Of a DNA stretch of 10,426 nucleotides, positions 1-7,940 are shown one piece after another; position 1 is the stretch's first letter, and every line of letters begins with the position of its first letter. This DNA comes from Calditrichia bacterium. GTDB lineage: Bacteria > Calditrichota > Calditrichia > Calditrichales > Calditrichaceae. The stretch covers positions 1 through 10,426 of the forward strand of contig JALWEA010000340.1 in assembly GCA_027039465.1 (NCBI GenBank), read 5' to 3'. A model generated the notes under the pieces. It was not told the origin of the DNA and did not search any database. It worked only from the letters and a program-made list of their open reading frames with translations. The position numbers and the translations under genes are program-made.

Positions 1-2875
1 TTCTGATATTGGGATTGATCTTATGTAGTTCCGTCGAAAGATCACCGCCGCTACCGCCCGGCATAATAACATCCGTGAGAACCAAATCAATTTCATTAAT
101 CCGATTTTTAAACAATTCAAACGCATCGGAAATATTACCGGCATATAAAACATTGTAGCCGAATTCTTTTAAGGTGGTAATAATAAAATTTCTTACACTT
201 TCTTCATCTTCGACGATTAAAATGGTTTCCGTTCCAATTAAATTCTTATGAGGCGTTTCAGGGGCGGAAGCATCCAGCTCCGAAGCATTCACAATTGGAA
301 AATAAACATGGAATACCGTACCATGCCCCACTTCACTGTAGACCTGAATGTAGCCTTTATTTTGTTTTACGATTCCGTAAACCGTTGCCAATCCGAGGCC
401 GGTACCTTTCCCTTTTTCTTTTGTGCTGAAAAACGGTTCAAAAATGTGTTTTATGGTTTCCTGATCCATACCGATGCCCGTATCAATGACAGACATTTTA
501 ACATACCAACCTTCCGTTATTCCAGCATGTTTGTTAATGAAGGTGGAATCGACGAATTGGTTCTTTAATTCAATAGTCAGCTTACCTCCTTTTGGCATGG
601 CATCGCGTGCATTCACAATCAAATTCATTATAACTTGCTCAATTTGTGTCGGGTCGGCCTTGATAGTACCCAAGTGCTTGTCATATAAAATTAGCAATTC
701 AATATCTTCTCCGATCAGCCGTTTGAGCATTTTTTCCAATTCATGTAACACATGATTCAAATTAAGTAGCTTGGGCTGGATAATTTGTTTGCGGCTAAAT
801 GCCAATAGCTGGGAAGTTAGAGCGGAGGCCCTTTCCCCGGCTTTTTTTATTTGCGCAATTTTTTCGAACCATGGATGGCTGCTACCGGCCATTTTTAAAA
901 GAAGTTCGCTGTAACCGTTAATGACAGTCAGAAGGTTGTTAAAATCATGGGCAACACCACCTGCAAGTCGGCCGACCGCTTCCATTTTCTGAGCTTGTAA
1001 AAATTGTTCTTCCAAACGTCGTTTTTCTGTAATATCTTCAATTAAAATCAGGTAGTGGGTTAACCGGTCTTCATTATTATGGATGGGTGCCAACATGAGT
1101 TTTGCGAAGAACAGAGAATTATCTTTCTTTTTCAAAGGTAATTCATTCTGCCATATCTCTTGTTTTTCAATTGTGGATTTGATTTCTTGAATTAAATTTT
1201 TTGTATTATCTTTGAAAATAAATTCAAATGGTTTTTTACCCAAAACCTCCGGTTCCGTGTAACCGTAATTTTTACTAAATGCCGGATTGATGTATTCAAT
1301 GTAAAGATTCTTATTGATGATGACCACGGCAATGGGGCTTTGCTTCAAAGCTTCCGAAAGTTTGCGAATTTCTTCTTCACTGTTACGCCGTTCGGTAATA
1401 TCACGGATAATGCCTTGGGAAGCAACGCCGTCTTTGTATTGAATGTAGGAAATGCTTGCTTCGCAAATAATCCGTTTCCCGGATTTTGAAATGGCCGTAA
1501 ATTCGTACACATCGGGAATTTTTTCTCCACGTTCAACCGCTTTCATGCGTTCCAAAATAAGAGAATGGCTTTCCGGAGCCACCAAATTCATAAAATTAAA
1601 ATCAGGACGATTGCATTCTTCAAGCGTGTAGCCAAACATTTCCGTAAAACGTCGATTGACCAATTCGAACTTGTTGTTGTATAGAAGATAGATAGCGTCA
1701 TTCGATTGCTCGATTAGTTTTTTAAAGCGCTCGGCAGCCTGCTTACGATCCGTTACATTTTGTTTTATCCCAACAAAATTGGTAATATTACCTTGATCAT
1801 CCACAACGGGAGTAATCGTCATCTCTTCAACGTAAAGCGTACCGTCTTTGCGTTTATTGATAAGCTCGTGATGCCAAACGTGCCCCGCCAAAATCGTTTG
1901 CCAGAGATCCTTGTAAAATGATTGGTCCTGCTTTCCTGATTTTAAAATGCGTGGATTTTTGCCAATCACCTCTTCGTGTGCATAGCCCGTGAGTTCACTA
2001 AATGCCGGATTTACCCATTGGATGTTCCCATCAATGTCCGTAATAATAATGGCATTGGCAGCAGCATTTAAAGCCGCGCTTTGAATCTGTAAAAGTTTTT
2101 CTTCCTGTTCGCGTTGCGTAATATCTGTAATAAAGGCAATAACCGCACGTTTACCATTCAAAAAAATCGGTCGAGCATTAATTTCCGCAATAATGATATT
2201 TCCGTCCGGTCTTACAATTTTTTCTACTGCGGGCTCTAAAATTTCTCCGGCCAAAGTTCGTTTCACTCTATTTTTTACCCATTCGCGATCCTCCGGATGA
2301 ATGAATTCAACCGCTGATTTACCGATAAGTTCTTCAGGCGATTTAATTCCTAGTATTTGAACAGAAATAGGATTTAAATAAATAATTTTACCCTGCTCAT
2401 CGTAAGCGACAATACCTACAGGCGCCGATTCGACCAAAGCCTGAAACCGTTCGGCGCTTTCCTGTAAGGCCTGCTGGGTCATTTTATTTTCTTTAACAAG
2501 GCGTTCTTTTTCAAGAGCTCCCTCGATTGCAGGCACCAATTTATTTAGTTTCTCTTTGATAACATAGTCCCAGGCGCCGGATTTCATTATTTCAACAGCC
2601 GTCAGTTCATTGGTCGAACCGGTTACAATAATAAAAGGCAGGTCAGGATTAAAATCCCGAACGATTTTTAAAGCTTCCAGACCATTAAAGCCAGGCATTA
2701 GGTAATCCGATAGAACAAGATCCGGCTTGAATTCATTAAGTGCCGACTTTAAATCGACTTCGTTTTTAACAATATGAGTGCGGAGCGGCCTATTGAGCTT
2801 GCGTAATTCCCGTTCAATCAGTTCGACATCCGAAGACAAATCTTCAATGATTAAAATCCGCAGCGGTTCTTCCAT
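1..2875 (-). CDS. Hybrid sensor histidine kinase, REC-PAS-PAS-PAS-PAS-HisKA-HATPase-REC (3' end outside window)
   Basis: Reading the minus strand from the ATG at 2875 gives 958 uninterrupted codons to the window edge. Residues 5-120 are a receiver domain with acidic pair E11/D12, phosphoacceptor D57, T85 and K107. Four PAS domains follow (about 140-255, 265-378, 382-498, 502-620). The second has a LOV-like stretch, but Pro308 replaces the flavin-binding Cys, so blue-light photochemistry is not expected. The transmitter has VAHDFNN with H643, N-box N755, G1 box DTGIG (798-802), F-box FEPFF (812-816) and G2 box GTGLGLA (824-830). A second receiver starts near 884 (E889/D890, D935) and is cut at 958. 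No signal peptide or membrane segment is seen, so it is a cytoplasmic kinase. GAGG at 2881-2884 lies 5 nt before the ATG. The receiver gene ends only 14 nt upstream, so the two are probably co-transcribed. The ligand is unknown. Confidence 0.95.
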   Translation of the reverse strand, partial: MEEPLRILIIEDLSSDVELIERELRKLNRPLRTHIVKNEVDLKSALNEFKPDLVLSDYLMPGFNGLEALKIVRDFNPDLPFIIVTGSTNELTAVEIMKSGAWDYVIKEKLNKLVPAIEGALEKERLVKENKMTQQALQESAERFQALVESAPVGIVAYDEQGKIIYLNPISVQILGIKSPEELIGKSAVEFIHPEDREWVKNRVKRTLAGEILEPAVEKIVRPDGNIIIAEINARPIFLNGKRAVIAFITDITQREQEEKLLQIQSAALNAAANAIIITDIDGNIQWVNPAFSELTGYAHEEVIGKNPRILKSGKQDQSFYKDLWQTILAGHVWHHELINKRKDGTLYVEEMTITPVVDDQGNITNFVGIKQNVTDRKQAAERFKKLIEQSNDAIYLLYNNKFELVNRRFTEMFGYTLEECNRPDFNFMNLVAPESHSLILERMKAVERGEKIPDVYEFTAISKSGKRIICEASISYIQYKDGVASQGIIRDITERRNSEEEIRKLSEALKQSPIAVVIINKNLYIEYINPAFSKNYGYTEPEVLGKKPFEFIFKDNTKNLIQEIKSTIEKQEIWQNELPLKKKDNSLFFAKLMLAPIHNNEDRLTHYLILIEDITEKRRLEEQFLQAQKMEAVGRLAGGVAHDFNNLLTVINGYSELLLKMAGSSHPWFEKIAQIKKAGERASALTSQLLAFSRKQIIQPKLLNLNHVLHELEKMLKRLIGEDIELLILYDKHLGTIKADPTQIEQVIMNLIVNARDAMPKGGKLTIELKNQFVDSTFINKHAGITEGWYVKMSVIDTGIGMDQETIKHIFEPFFSTKEKGKGTGLGLATVYGIVKQNKGYIQVYSEVGHGTVFHVYFPIVNASELDASAPETPHKNLIGTETILIVEDEESVRNFIITTLKEFGYNVLYAGNISDAFELFKNRINEIDLVLTDVIMPGGSGGDLSTELHKINPNIR

Positions 2876-2889
2876 AGTAACCTCAAAAT

Positions 2890-3336
2890 CTAAATTTCAT
2901 TTTTAGGCAGTTCGTTAAGTAAAAGCCAGTATAGTCCCAATTCCTTTATCGCTTGGACAAATTGTTCAAATTCAACGGGTTTGACAATGTAACTGTTTAC
3001 CCCGATTTCGTAGCTTTTTACCATGTCCGTCTCCTGACGCGAAGAGGTTAAAACTACCACCGGAATCATTTTCAGTTTCGGATCGGATTTAAGAACCCGT
3101 AAAACCTCAAGTCCGTCAATTTTAGGCAATTTTAAATCCAATAAAATTAATTTTGGCTGATGATCGGGTCGATTTTCATAAGCACCTCGTGCAAAAAAGA
3201 AATCCAGCGCTTCTTCACCGTCCTTTAAGACTATAATCCGATTTGAAATACGATTACGTTTTAATGCCCGTAATGTTAGTTCAACATCCGCCGGATTATC
3301 TTCGATCAGGATAATGTCTAGTGGAGCCGTTTCCAT
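2890..3336 (-). CDS. Single-domain response regulator, Rcp1/CheY-like
   Basis: This 148-aa protein is one receiver domain with no output domain. Key residues are acidic pair E12/D13, phosphoacceptor D67 (in LILLDLKLP), switch T97 and K119-P120. The insertion between the second helix and third strand (about residues 48-60) and the C-terminal extension (YWLLLNELP) are typical of the Rcp1 family. Those proteins serve phytochrome-type kinases and act as phosphate carriers rather than transcription factors. AGGGGA lies 8 nt before the ATG. It sits between a kinase whose transmitter resembles the Cph1 type and a hybrid kinase 14 nt downstream, so it is a plausible relay between them. That partnership is inferred from position. 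The 5' side carries a hairpin and other inverted repeats, which may affect expression. Confidence 0.93.
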   Translation of the reverse strand: METAPLDIILIEDNPADVELTLRALKRNRISNRIIVLKDGEEALDFFFARGAYENRPDHQPKLILLDLKLPKIDGLEVLRVLKSDPKLKMIPVVVLTSSRQETDMVKSYEIGVNSYIVKPVEFEQFVQAIKELGLYWLLLNELPKNEI

Positions 3337-3591
3337 CTTAATATCCCCTTTCTTGCTCCGTCCTTATTATCGGATGGAGCAATTTTAAGATTAGTTTAGT
3401 GACGATATAGTTTTTATGGGTTTCGTTTGATTACTTTTACCTTACTGAGGCACGAAACTACGGATGATCATCCTAATTACTAAAAGAGTGATACCAACGT
3501 CTTTGTGCCGTTCCGGGGAGAGCCAGACCCCGGGAATCTTTTCGCTAAAACAGGTCGGAATGGCAACCGGAGAATAGAACCATCTTTTTAC
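3337..3591 (-). other. Intergenic region dense in inverted repeats, possible structured leader RNA
   Basis: This is the gap between the kinase stop and the receiver start. Seen directly: CCGGGG (3512-3517) and CCCCGG (3527-3532) form a 6-bp stem. GGCAC (3449-3453) can pair with GTGCC (3505-3509). GGATGATCATCC (3462-3473) is a perfect 12-bp palindrome. GTTTCGT (3420-3426) pairs with ACGAAAC (3452-3458), and that second arm overlaps GGCAC, so the two pairings exclude each other. TGCTCCGTCC (3354-3363) pairs with GGATGGAGCA (3372-3381) with one mismatch, and this hairpin ends 4 nt before the receiver's Shine-Dalgarno. No stem is followed by a clear U-run on the minus strand. No known riboswitch class was recognised, and no convincing promoter was found. 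Confidence 0.4.
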
Positions 3592-5793
3592 TTACGATGC
3601 AATATCCTTTTGCAGGGGTAAAGAAAAATAGAAGGTTGCCCCTTTGGCGGGTTGCGACTCGGCCCAAACATTTCCTTCGTGCCGCCTAATAATACGCTGA
3701 ACAATGGATAAACCGACACCGGTACCTTCAAATTCCTGTTCGGAATGCAAACGTTGAAAAATCCGAAACAATTTATCCGCGTATTTCATATTAAAACCGA
3801 CGCCGTTATCTTTAATAAAATAAACAATTTGATTCTCTTTGGTTTGCGCGCCGATTTCAATGCGAGGATTGCTTTGGGTTTTTGTAAATTTTAAAGCATT
3901 GGAAATCAAATTATTCCAAACTTGGCGCATTAAATTGGGATCAGCCCAGACTTTCGGAAGCGGCCGAAGAATGAATTCGATGTTTTGGCGTTGTTCTTCA
4001 TCAGTCAACTCGTAGTAAATGGCTTCGGCCAAACCGGTCATGTCTATTTTTGAAGGATTCAAGATTTGACGACCCGTGCGGGAAAAGCTCAGTAAATCGT
4101 CGATCAATTGGGCCATGCGTTGCGTGTTTTTGCGAATGATACCGATAATCCGTTTGGCTTCATTATCCAGTTGTGAGCCATAATCTTCCGATAAAATGCG
4201 TGAAAAACCGTCAATCGCTCTGAGTGGGGCACGCAAGTCGTGAGAAACCGAGTATGAAAATGATTCCAATTCCTTGTTAGCTTCCATTAACTCGTAGGTT
4301 CTTTTTGCAATGCGGTCTTCCAATTCCATTTCATGACGACGCAATTCTTCCAAGAGCAAAGCGTTTTGTAAGCTTAAAGCAGTCTCGTTGGCCAAGGTTT
4401 CAAAAAAAGTTTTCTGATTGGCAAAAATACGCCATTTTACGGATCCGAGTGCAATTACTCCGATGACCTTTTTATTGGCCAGCAACGGCAAAGCGCAGAA
4501 AGATCGGATATCGGAATTTTTCCATTCGCTGCGCGTACACCGAGGGTCTTTTGAAATGTTTTCCGAAAAAACCATTTTTTTGCTTTTAACGGCAAAGCCG
4601 CAAAGACATTCTCCACTCTTAAGCGCACTTGCCGCGGAAAAATCAAATGAAATATTATTAGCTTTGGAGGCGATCAATATTAGCTTTTGTCTGCGGCGCA
4701 AGTAGAATAATAAAATATCCGGATTTATGGCTTTAAATAAATTGCGTGTACTTATTTGGGCCACCTGCTTTGCGGTTTGCGCACGAGCTAATGACAAACT
4801 CAAATGATAAATTTCCTGCAATTCTGAAAGACTATCAGCTAAAGCAATAGCGTGCTGCTCAAGAGCATCATATAATTGCGCTTGCTCGACGGCAATGGCA
4901 ATGGAATCGGCAATTTCCCGCCCCATTCGGATATCTCGTTCGGAAATCGCATGAGGCGTCTTATATCCGATATTAAAACTTCCCAATAGTTGACGGTGAG
5001 CGCGAATGGGAATGTTTACCACGCTACGCATTCCGGCTTTGTATAATTGACTTAATACGTCGCTCAAATCTTTAATAGCTTCAAGGTTGTCAATCCGGAC
5101 AATTTCGCCTTCTTTTAAACGTTCCAAATTAGTGAACGATGTTTGCAACGGGACTTTTTTACCGGATCCGAGCGTGTCATTTAATGTTCCGGAAGAGTAA
5201 ATTTCCGCTTCTTGTGTTTCCGGGGAAAAGATGGCTATGCTCAATCGGTCTACCGGGAAATGCCGTTGCATATTCTTTAATACCGCATTGGAAATTTCGG
5301 CTACGGAATGTGCTTCCAAAATAGCTTGATCGAGTTTGTGTAAGATTTCCAATTGGATTTTTGCGCGTCTTACTTCTTCTTCATTATGTTCCCTTTGGGA
5401 AAGATCACGCACCACGGACAAAATAGCTTTTGAACCTTGATAGTCAATGATGATGGAATTGATTTCAACGGGGAATTGGTCGCCGTTTTTGGCTCTGTGT
5501 TTTGTGCGAATAATTTGCTTACCAGCCTTAGCTAACCGCGCTCTTTCCCGGGGAGCGCCGCGCGTTAAAATATCACCCGTAACATTAATGTCAGCCGGTG
5601 TAAGTTTTAAAAATTCTTCATAACTATAACCGTAACGATCACAGGCCGCTTGATTTACATCGAGAAACCTGCCGAATCCCTGTTCTTTTAAGGGATGGAT
5701 TAAAATCGCATCCGGAAGGGCGTCAAACAAAGCATGAAAGGGGCGCTTTCCCTTGGAAGTATTCGGTTGACGGACGGTATTGTTTTTTTCCAT
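3592..5793 (-). CDS. Soluble sensor histidine kinase, PAS-GAF-GAF-HisKA-HATPase
   Basis: The 733-aa protein starts with a PAS domain (about 18-135). Two GAF domains follow (about 145-308 and 325-482), then a coiled-coil linker (about 475-512). HisKA contains SVSHDLRAPLRAIDGF with phosphoacceptor H518. The HATPase_c domain has N-box N632 (NNLISNALKF), G1 box DNGVG (662-666), an F-box around FRIFQRL (676-682) and G2 box GTGVGL (690-695). The transmitter is of the Cph1/bacteriophytochrome-associated type. The GAF domains show no recognisable chromophore signature, so light sensing is not supported. No membrane segment is present. The ATG at 5793 is the first start after an in-frame TAA at 5806-5808; upstream AAGAG is a weak ribosome site. 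No receiver domain is fused, so its likely partner is the receiver gene downstream. Confidence 0.95.
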   Translation of the reverse strand: MEKNNTVRQPNTSKGKRPFHALFDALPDAILIHPLKEQGFGRFLDVNQAACDRYGYSYEEFLKLTPADINVTGDILTRGAPRERARLAKAGKQIIRTKHRAKNGDQFPVEINSIIIDYQGSKAILSVVRDLSQREHNEEEVRRAKIQLEILHKLDQAILEAHSVAEISNAVLKNMQRHFPVDRLSIAIFSPETQEAEIYSSGTLNDTLGSGKKVPLQTSFTNLERLKEGEIVRIDNLEAIKDLSDVLSQLYKAGMRSVVNIPIRAHRQLLGSFNIGYKTPHAISERDIRMGREIADSIAIAVEQAQLYDALEQHAIALADSLSELQEIYHLSLSLARAQTAKQVAQISTRNLFKAINPDILLFYLRRRQKLILIASKANNISFDFSAASALKSGECLCGFAVKSKKMVFSENISKDPRCTRSEWKNSDIRSFCALPLLANKKVIGVIALGSVKWRIFANQKTFFETLANETALSLQNALLLEELRRHEMELEDRIAKRTYELMEANKELESFSYSVSHDLRAPLRAIDGFSRILSEDYGSQLDNEAKRIIGIIRKNTQRMAQLIDDLLSFSRTGRQILNPSKIDMTGLAEAIYYELTDEEQRQNIEFILRPLPKVWADPNLMRQVWNNLISNALKFTKTQSNPRIEIGAQTKENQIVYFIKDNGVGFNMKYADKLFRIFQRLHSEQEFEGTGVGLSIVQRIIRRHEGNVWAESQPAKGATFYFSLPLQKDIAS

Positions 5794-5882
5794 GGCAAAT
5801 TTCTCTTATTAAAGATTGAAAATACGCGAGAAAAGACATAATAATGGCTTTAATAAGAATAGAAATACTGCGCCAATATTCA

Positions 5883-5911
5883 ATAATACGAATTGCCAGT
5901 TGATAAATCAA
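5883..5911 (-). promoter_or_regulatory. Candidate sigma70-type promoter for the PAS-GAF-GAF kinase
   Basis: On the minus strand TTGATT (5911-5906) is followed by a 17-nt spacer and TATTAT (5888-5883). The -10 matches the consensus at 5 of 6 positions and the -35 at 4 of 6. This would give a leader of roughly 80 nt before the ATG at 5793 and lies downstream of the dehydrogenase stop codon, so the signalling genes could be transcribed independently of the dehydrogenase. AT-rich DNA yields such matches by chance. Confidence 0.45.
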
Positions 5912-5940
5912 ATAAAAATAAACGAATACGGAAGATCGAA

Positions 5941-6708
5941 TCAATCCGCCCGGTGTACAATCATGCCGGAAGCTTGCGCCGTAGGGAAGATGATTACATC
6001 GGCGATTTGCACATGCGGCGGTCTGGTAACAATAAACAGAATCGTTTCGGCAATATCCTCGGCTGTCAACGGTTGAAATCCTTTATAAACATTTTTAGCC
6101 CGTTCCACATCGCCTTTAAAACGCACGATGCTGAATTCCGTCTCAACCATTCCTGGATCCACGCTTGAAACACGAATCGGGGTATCCACCAAATCGATGC
6201 GCAACCCTTTGGTCAATGCATCCACGGCGTGCTTTGTGGCGCAATAAACATTCCCGCCGGGATACACTTCGTGCCCGGCAATGGAACCGATGTTCACCAC
6301 ATCACCGCGTCCTCGTTTGACCATTCCAGGTACAACGGCACGGGTAGCGTAAAGCAAACCTTTGATATTGGTATCAATCATTTGTTCCCAGTCGTCAACG
6401 TCCCCTTCATGAATTTTGGAGAGTCCTCGCGCCAGTCCGGCGTTATTGACCAAAATATCAATACTTTGCCAAAATTCCGGCAAACCGTTGATGGCCGCAT
6501 TTACAGCCTGACGATCGCGAACATCCAACGGAAGGGCGATGTAATCCGTTTTAAAACGTTTTTTTATTTCTTCACCCACTTCGGTAAGTCGTTCCGTGCG
6601 TCTTCCTGTTAAGATCAGGTTACATCCTTCTTTGGCAAATGCAAAGGCCGTTGCCTTGCCGATGCCGCTGGTTGCTCCGGTAATTAATGCGATTTTACCT
6701 TTTAACAT
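5941..6708 (-). CDS. Short-chain dehydrogenase/reductase, YdfG-like (NADP-dependent)
   Basis: The 255-aa protein is a classical SDR. The cofactor motif TGATSGIG is at residues 10-17, a TGRR stretch (34-37) suggests NADP(H) preference, and D62 would contact adenine. NNAG is at 88-91, and the catalytic set is N114, S142, Y155 and K159, followed by the PG motif at 185-186. Length and motif spacing match the YdfG family (E. coli YdfG is about 248 aa), which oxidises L-serine and L-allo-threonine and reduces malonic semialdehyde and related 3-hydroxy acids. The exact substrate here cannot be read from the sequence. AGGAGA lies 9 nt before the ATG, so the start is well supported. It has its own promoter and its neighbours suggest no shared pathway. 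Confidence 0.93.
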   Translation of the reverse strand: MLKGKIALITGATSGIGKATAFAFAKEGCNLILTGRRTERLTEVGEEIKKRFKTDYIALPLDVRDRQAVNAAINGLPEFWQSIDILVNNAGLARGLSKIHEGDVDDWEQMIDTNIKGLLYATRAVVPGMVKRGRGDVVNIGSIAGHEVYPGGNVYCATKHAVDALTKGLRIDLVDTPIRVSSVDPGMVETEFSIVRFKGDVERAKNVYKGFQPLTAEDIAETILFIVTRPPHVQIADVIIFPTAQASGMIVHRAD

Positions 6709-6776
6709 ATTTCCGATTCTCCTGTTGTAAAATTTCCGACACTGAAAATTACGAAAAATTTGCTTTACCGGCCTAA

Positions 6777-6806
6777 AAAATATTTTTACGTCTGCGGTTT
6801 TGTCAA
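6777..6806 (-). promoter_or_regulatory. Candidate sigma70-type promoter for the SDR gene
   Basis: The minus strand carries a perfect TTGACA (6806-6801), an 18-nt spacer and TATTTT (6782-6777, 4 of 6 matches). The predicted transcript starts near 6770 and gives a leader of about 60 nt before the ATG at 6708. Housekeeping expression is likely, although the real start is not determined. Confidence 0.55.
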
Positions 6807-6842
6807 TTTGAAAATATTTTGTAATTTAGCGAAATGAAAATG

Positions 6843-6872
6843 GTCAATTAAATAGAATCTTATTTAATTGAC
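6843..6872. promoter_or_regulatory. 12-bp perfect inverted repeat between divergent SDR and sigma-factor genes
   Basis: GTCAATTAAATA (6843-6854) and its exact reverse complement TATTTAATTGAC (6861-6872) flank a 6-nt centre. The element lies about 68 nt upstream of the sigma-factor start and 36 nt upstream of the candidate SDR -35 box. Its outer ends read TTGAC on each strand, so each arm could serve as an outward-facing -35 element, but no good -10 box follows at the right distance on the plus strand. It could be an operator for a dimeric regulator or an RNA hairpin. It is AT-rich and not followed by a T-run, so a terminator is unlikely. Confidence 0.5.
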
Positions 6873-6939
6873 TTTCGTATTTTTAAAAGATCGTTTTTGA
6901 ATAAAAGAACAAGACCAAGGTATTTAATAGGTAAAACCT

Positions 6940-7497
6940 GTGGACGCTAAGATTTCAGACAAAGAAGCGATTGATGCTTGTTTGAACGGCAACAAAGAAA
7001 TGTACCGGTATATTATGGAGCGGTACAAAGAACGGGCATATTACTTGGCGTTGATGTTCACGAAAAATAGTGAAGATGCGCTGGATTTATCGCAAGAGGC
7101 ATTTTATCGTGCGTATCGTTCTTTAAAGGATTACGATACTTCAAGACCGTTTTACAGTTGGTTTTACCGTATTTTAAAGAATTTGTGCATTAATTTTACA
7201 AATCGGCACAAACGTTTGGTACGTATGGATGACTATGTGCAAACGGCAACTCTGGACTTGGGTGAAAAACCGGATGAACTGTTTGAACAAAACGAACGGT
7301 CTGCTATCGTTTGGAGAGGATTAAAGAAATTGGATGACAAAGATCGGGAAATTATTTTGATGAAAGATTTCAATGATTTTTCGTATCAGGAAATGGCCGA
7401 TGCATTGGGAATTCCCATCGGCAGTGTTATGTCCCGATTGTATTACGCCCGTAAACGATTGCTGAAAATTTTGCAAAATTTTAAAGGAGATCTATGA
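6940..7497 (+). CDS. ECF-family RNA polymerase sigma factor (sigma-70 group 4)
   Basis: The 185-aa protein has only sigma regions 2 and 4. Region 2 spans about residues 20-92, including the EDALDLSQEAFYRAYRSL segment (2.1/2.2) that contacts the polymerase and FYSWFYRILKNLCINFTNR (2.3/2.4) that recognises the -10. Region 4 spans about 125-178, with the helix-turn-helix FSYQEMADALGIPIGSVMSRL for the -35. The start is a GTG: an in-frame TAG lies at 6928-6930, no other start lies between, and AGG at 6929-6931 is 8 nt upstream. The stop overlaps the anti-sigma start as ATGA, implying translational coupling. Target promoters are unknown. No ECF-like autoregulatory motif was recognised upstream. Confidence 0.95.
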   Translation: MDAKISDKEAIDACLNGNKEMYRYIMERYKERAYYLALMFTKNSEDALDLSQEAFYRAYRSLKDYDTSRPFYSWFYRILKNLCINFTNRHKRLVRMDDYVQTATLDLGEKPDELFEQNERSAIVWRGLKKLDDKDREIILMKDFNDFSYQEMADALGIPIGSVMSRLYYARKRLLKILQNFKGDL

Positions 7498-7940
7498 AAT
7501 GTGATGAAGCCCGTTTATTGATGATGGGCTATTTGGATAACGAATTAACGGAAGATGAAATTAAGGCGTTACAGGAGCATCTTGATTCGTGCGCGAAATG
7601 TCGCGCCGAATGGGAATCGTTCAAGGAATTAAAAAAGGAGACTTCCGAAATGAAATTCAAACCGTTTCCCGAGATGTTCTGGGACGATTATTGGGAAAAT
7701 GTTTACAATAGGATCGAGCGCGGAATCGGCTGGATTCTGTTCAGCTTAGGCGCTATCATCTTACTGGCCTTCGGGGCTTATGAATTGCTGGAAGATTTTT
7801 TTCTGAATCCCAAGGAGCCGATGATCGAAAAAATAGGCGTGGGCCTTTTAATTCTGGGACTAATTGTCATTTTTGTTTCCGTTTTACGGGAGAAACTGAT
7901 GATTCGCAAGGTGGATAAATACAGGAGGGTGTTAAGGTGA
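7494..7940 (+). CDS. Zinc-finger (ZAS/zf-HC2) membrane anti-sigma factor
   Basis: The 148-aa protein begins with a ZAS-type anti-sigma domain (residues 1-50) carrying the HX3CX2C motif H29, C33, C36, with C3 as a possible fourth ligand. This domain should hold the ECF sigma factor encoded just upstream. Two hydrophobic segments (about 77-99 and 111-131) are joined by a short loop of some 12 residues, and a strongly basic tail follows (133-148). The predicted topology puts both ends in the cytoplasm with almost nothing outside, so the usual periplasmic sensory domain is absent. The start overlaps the sigma stop, and the stop overlaps the next gene (GTGA), so all three are one translationally coupled operon. 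The signal that releases the sigma factor is unknown. Confidence 0.9.
   Translation: MKCDEARLLMMGYLDNELTEDEIKALQEHLDSCAKCRAEWESFKELKKETSEMKFKPFPEMFWDDYWENVYNRIERGIGWILFSLGAIILLAFGAYELLEDFFLNPKEPMIEKIGVGLLILGLIVIFVSVLREKLMIRKVDKYRRVLR

Noticed and set aside
265..378. Flavin-binding LOV photoreceptor domain in the hybrid kinase (residue numbers)
   Set aside because: The second PAS domain has a LOV-like GKNPRIL stretch, but Pro308 stands where the adduct-forming Cys is required.
248..755. Plus-strand open frames of 106 and 93 codons
   Set aside because: They lie antisense to the kinase ATPase and receiver domains, whose motifs are all present on the minus strand; the plus-strand translations show no domain character.
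3512..3532. CCGGGG/CCCCGG hairpin as a rho-independent terminator of the kinase gene
   Set aside because: On the minus strand the stem is followed by AACGGCAC and not a T-run; a T-rich stretch occurs only on the plus side, where no gene precedes it.
4418..4705. Open frames on both strands inside the PAS-GAF-GAF kinase
   Set aside because: They are alternative frames within the second GAF domain of an intact kinase and have no ribosome site or recognisable product.
6229..6612. 127-codon plus-strand frame
   Set aside because: It is antisense to the dehydrogenase catalytic core, which is complete and has its own ribosome site and promoter.
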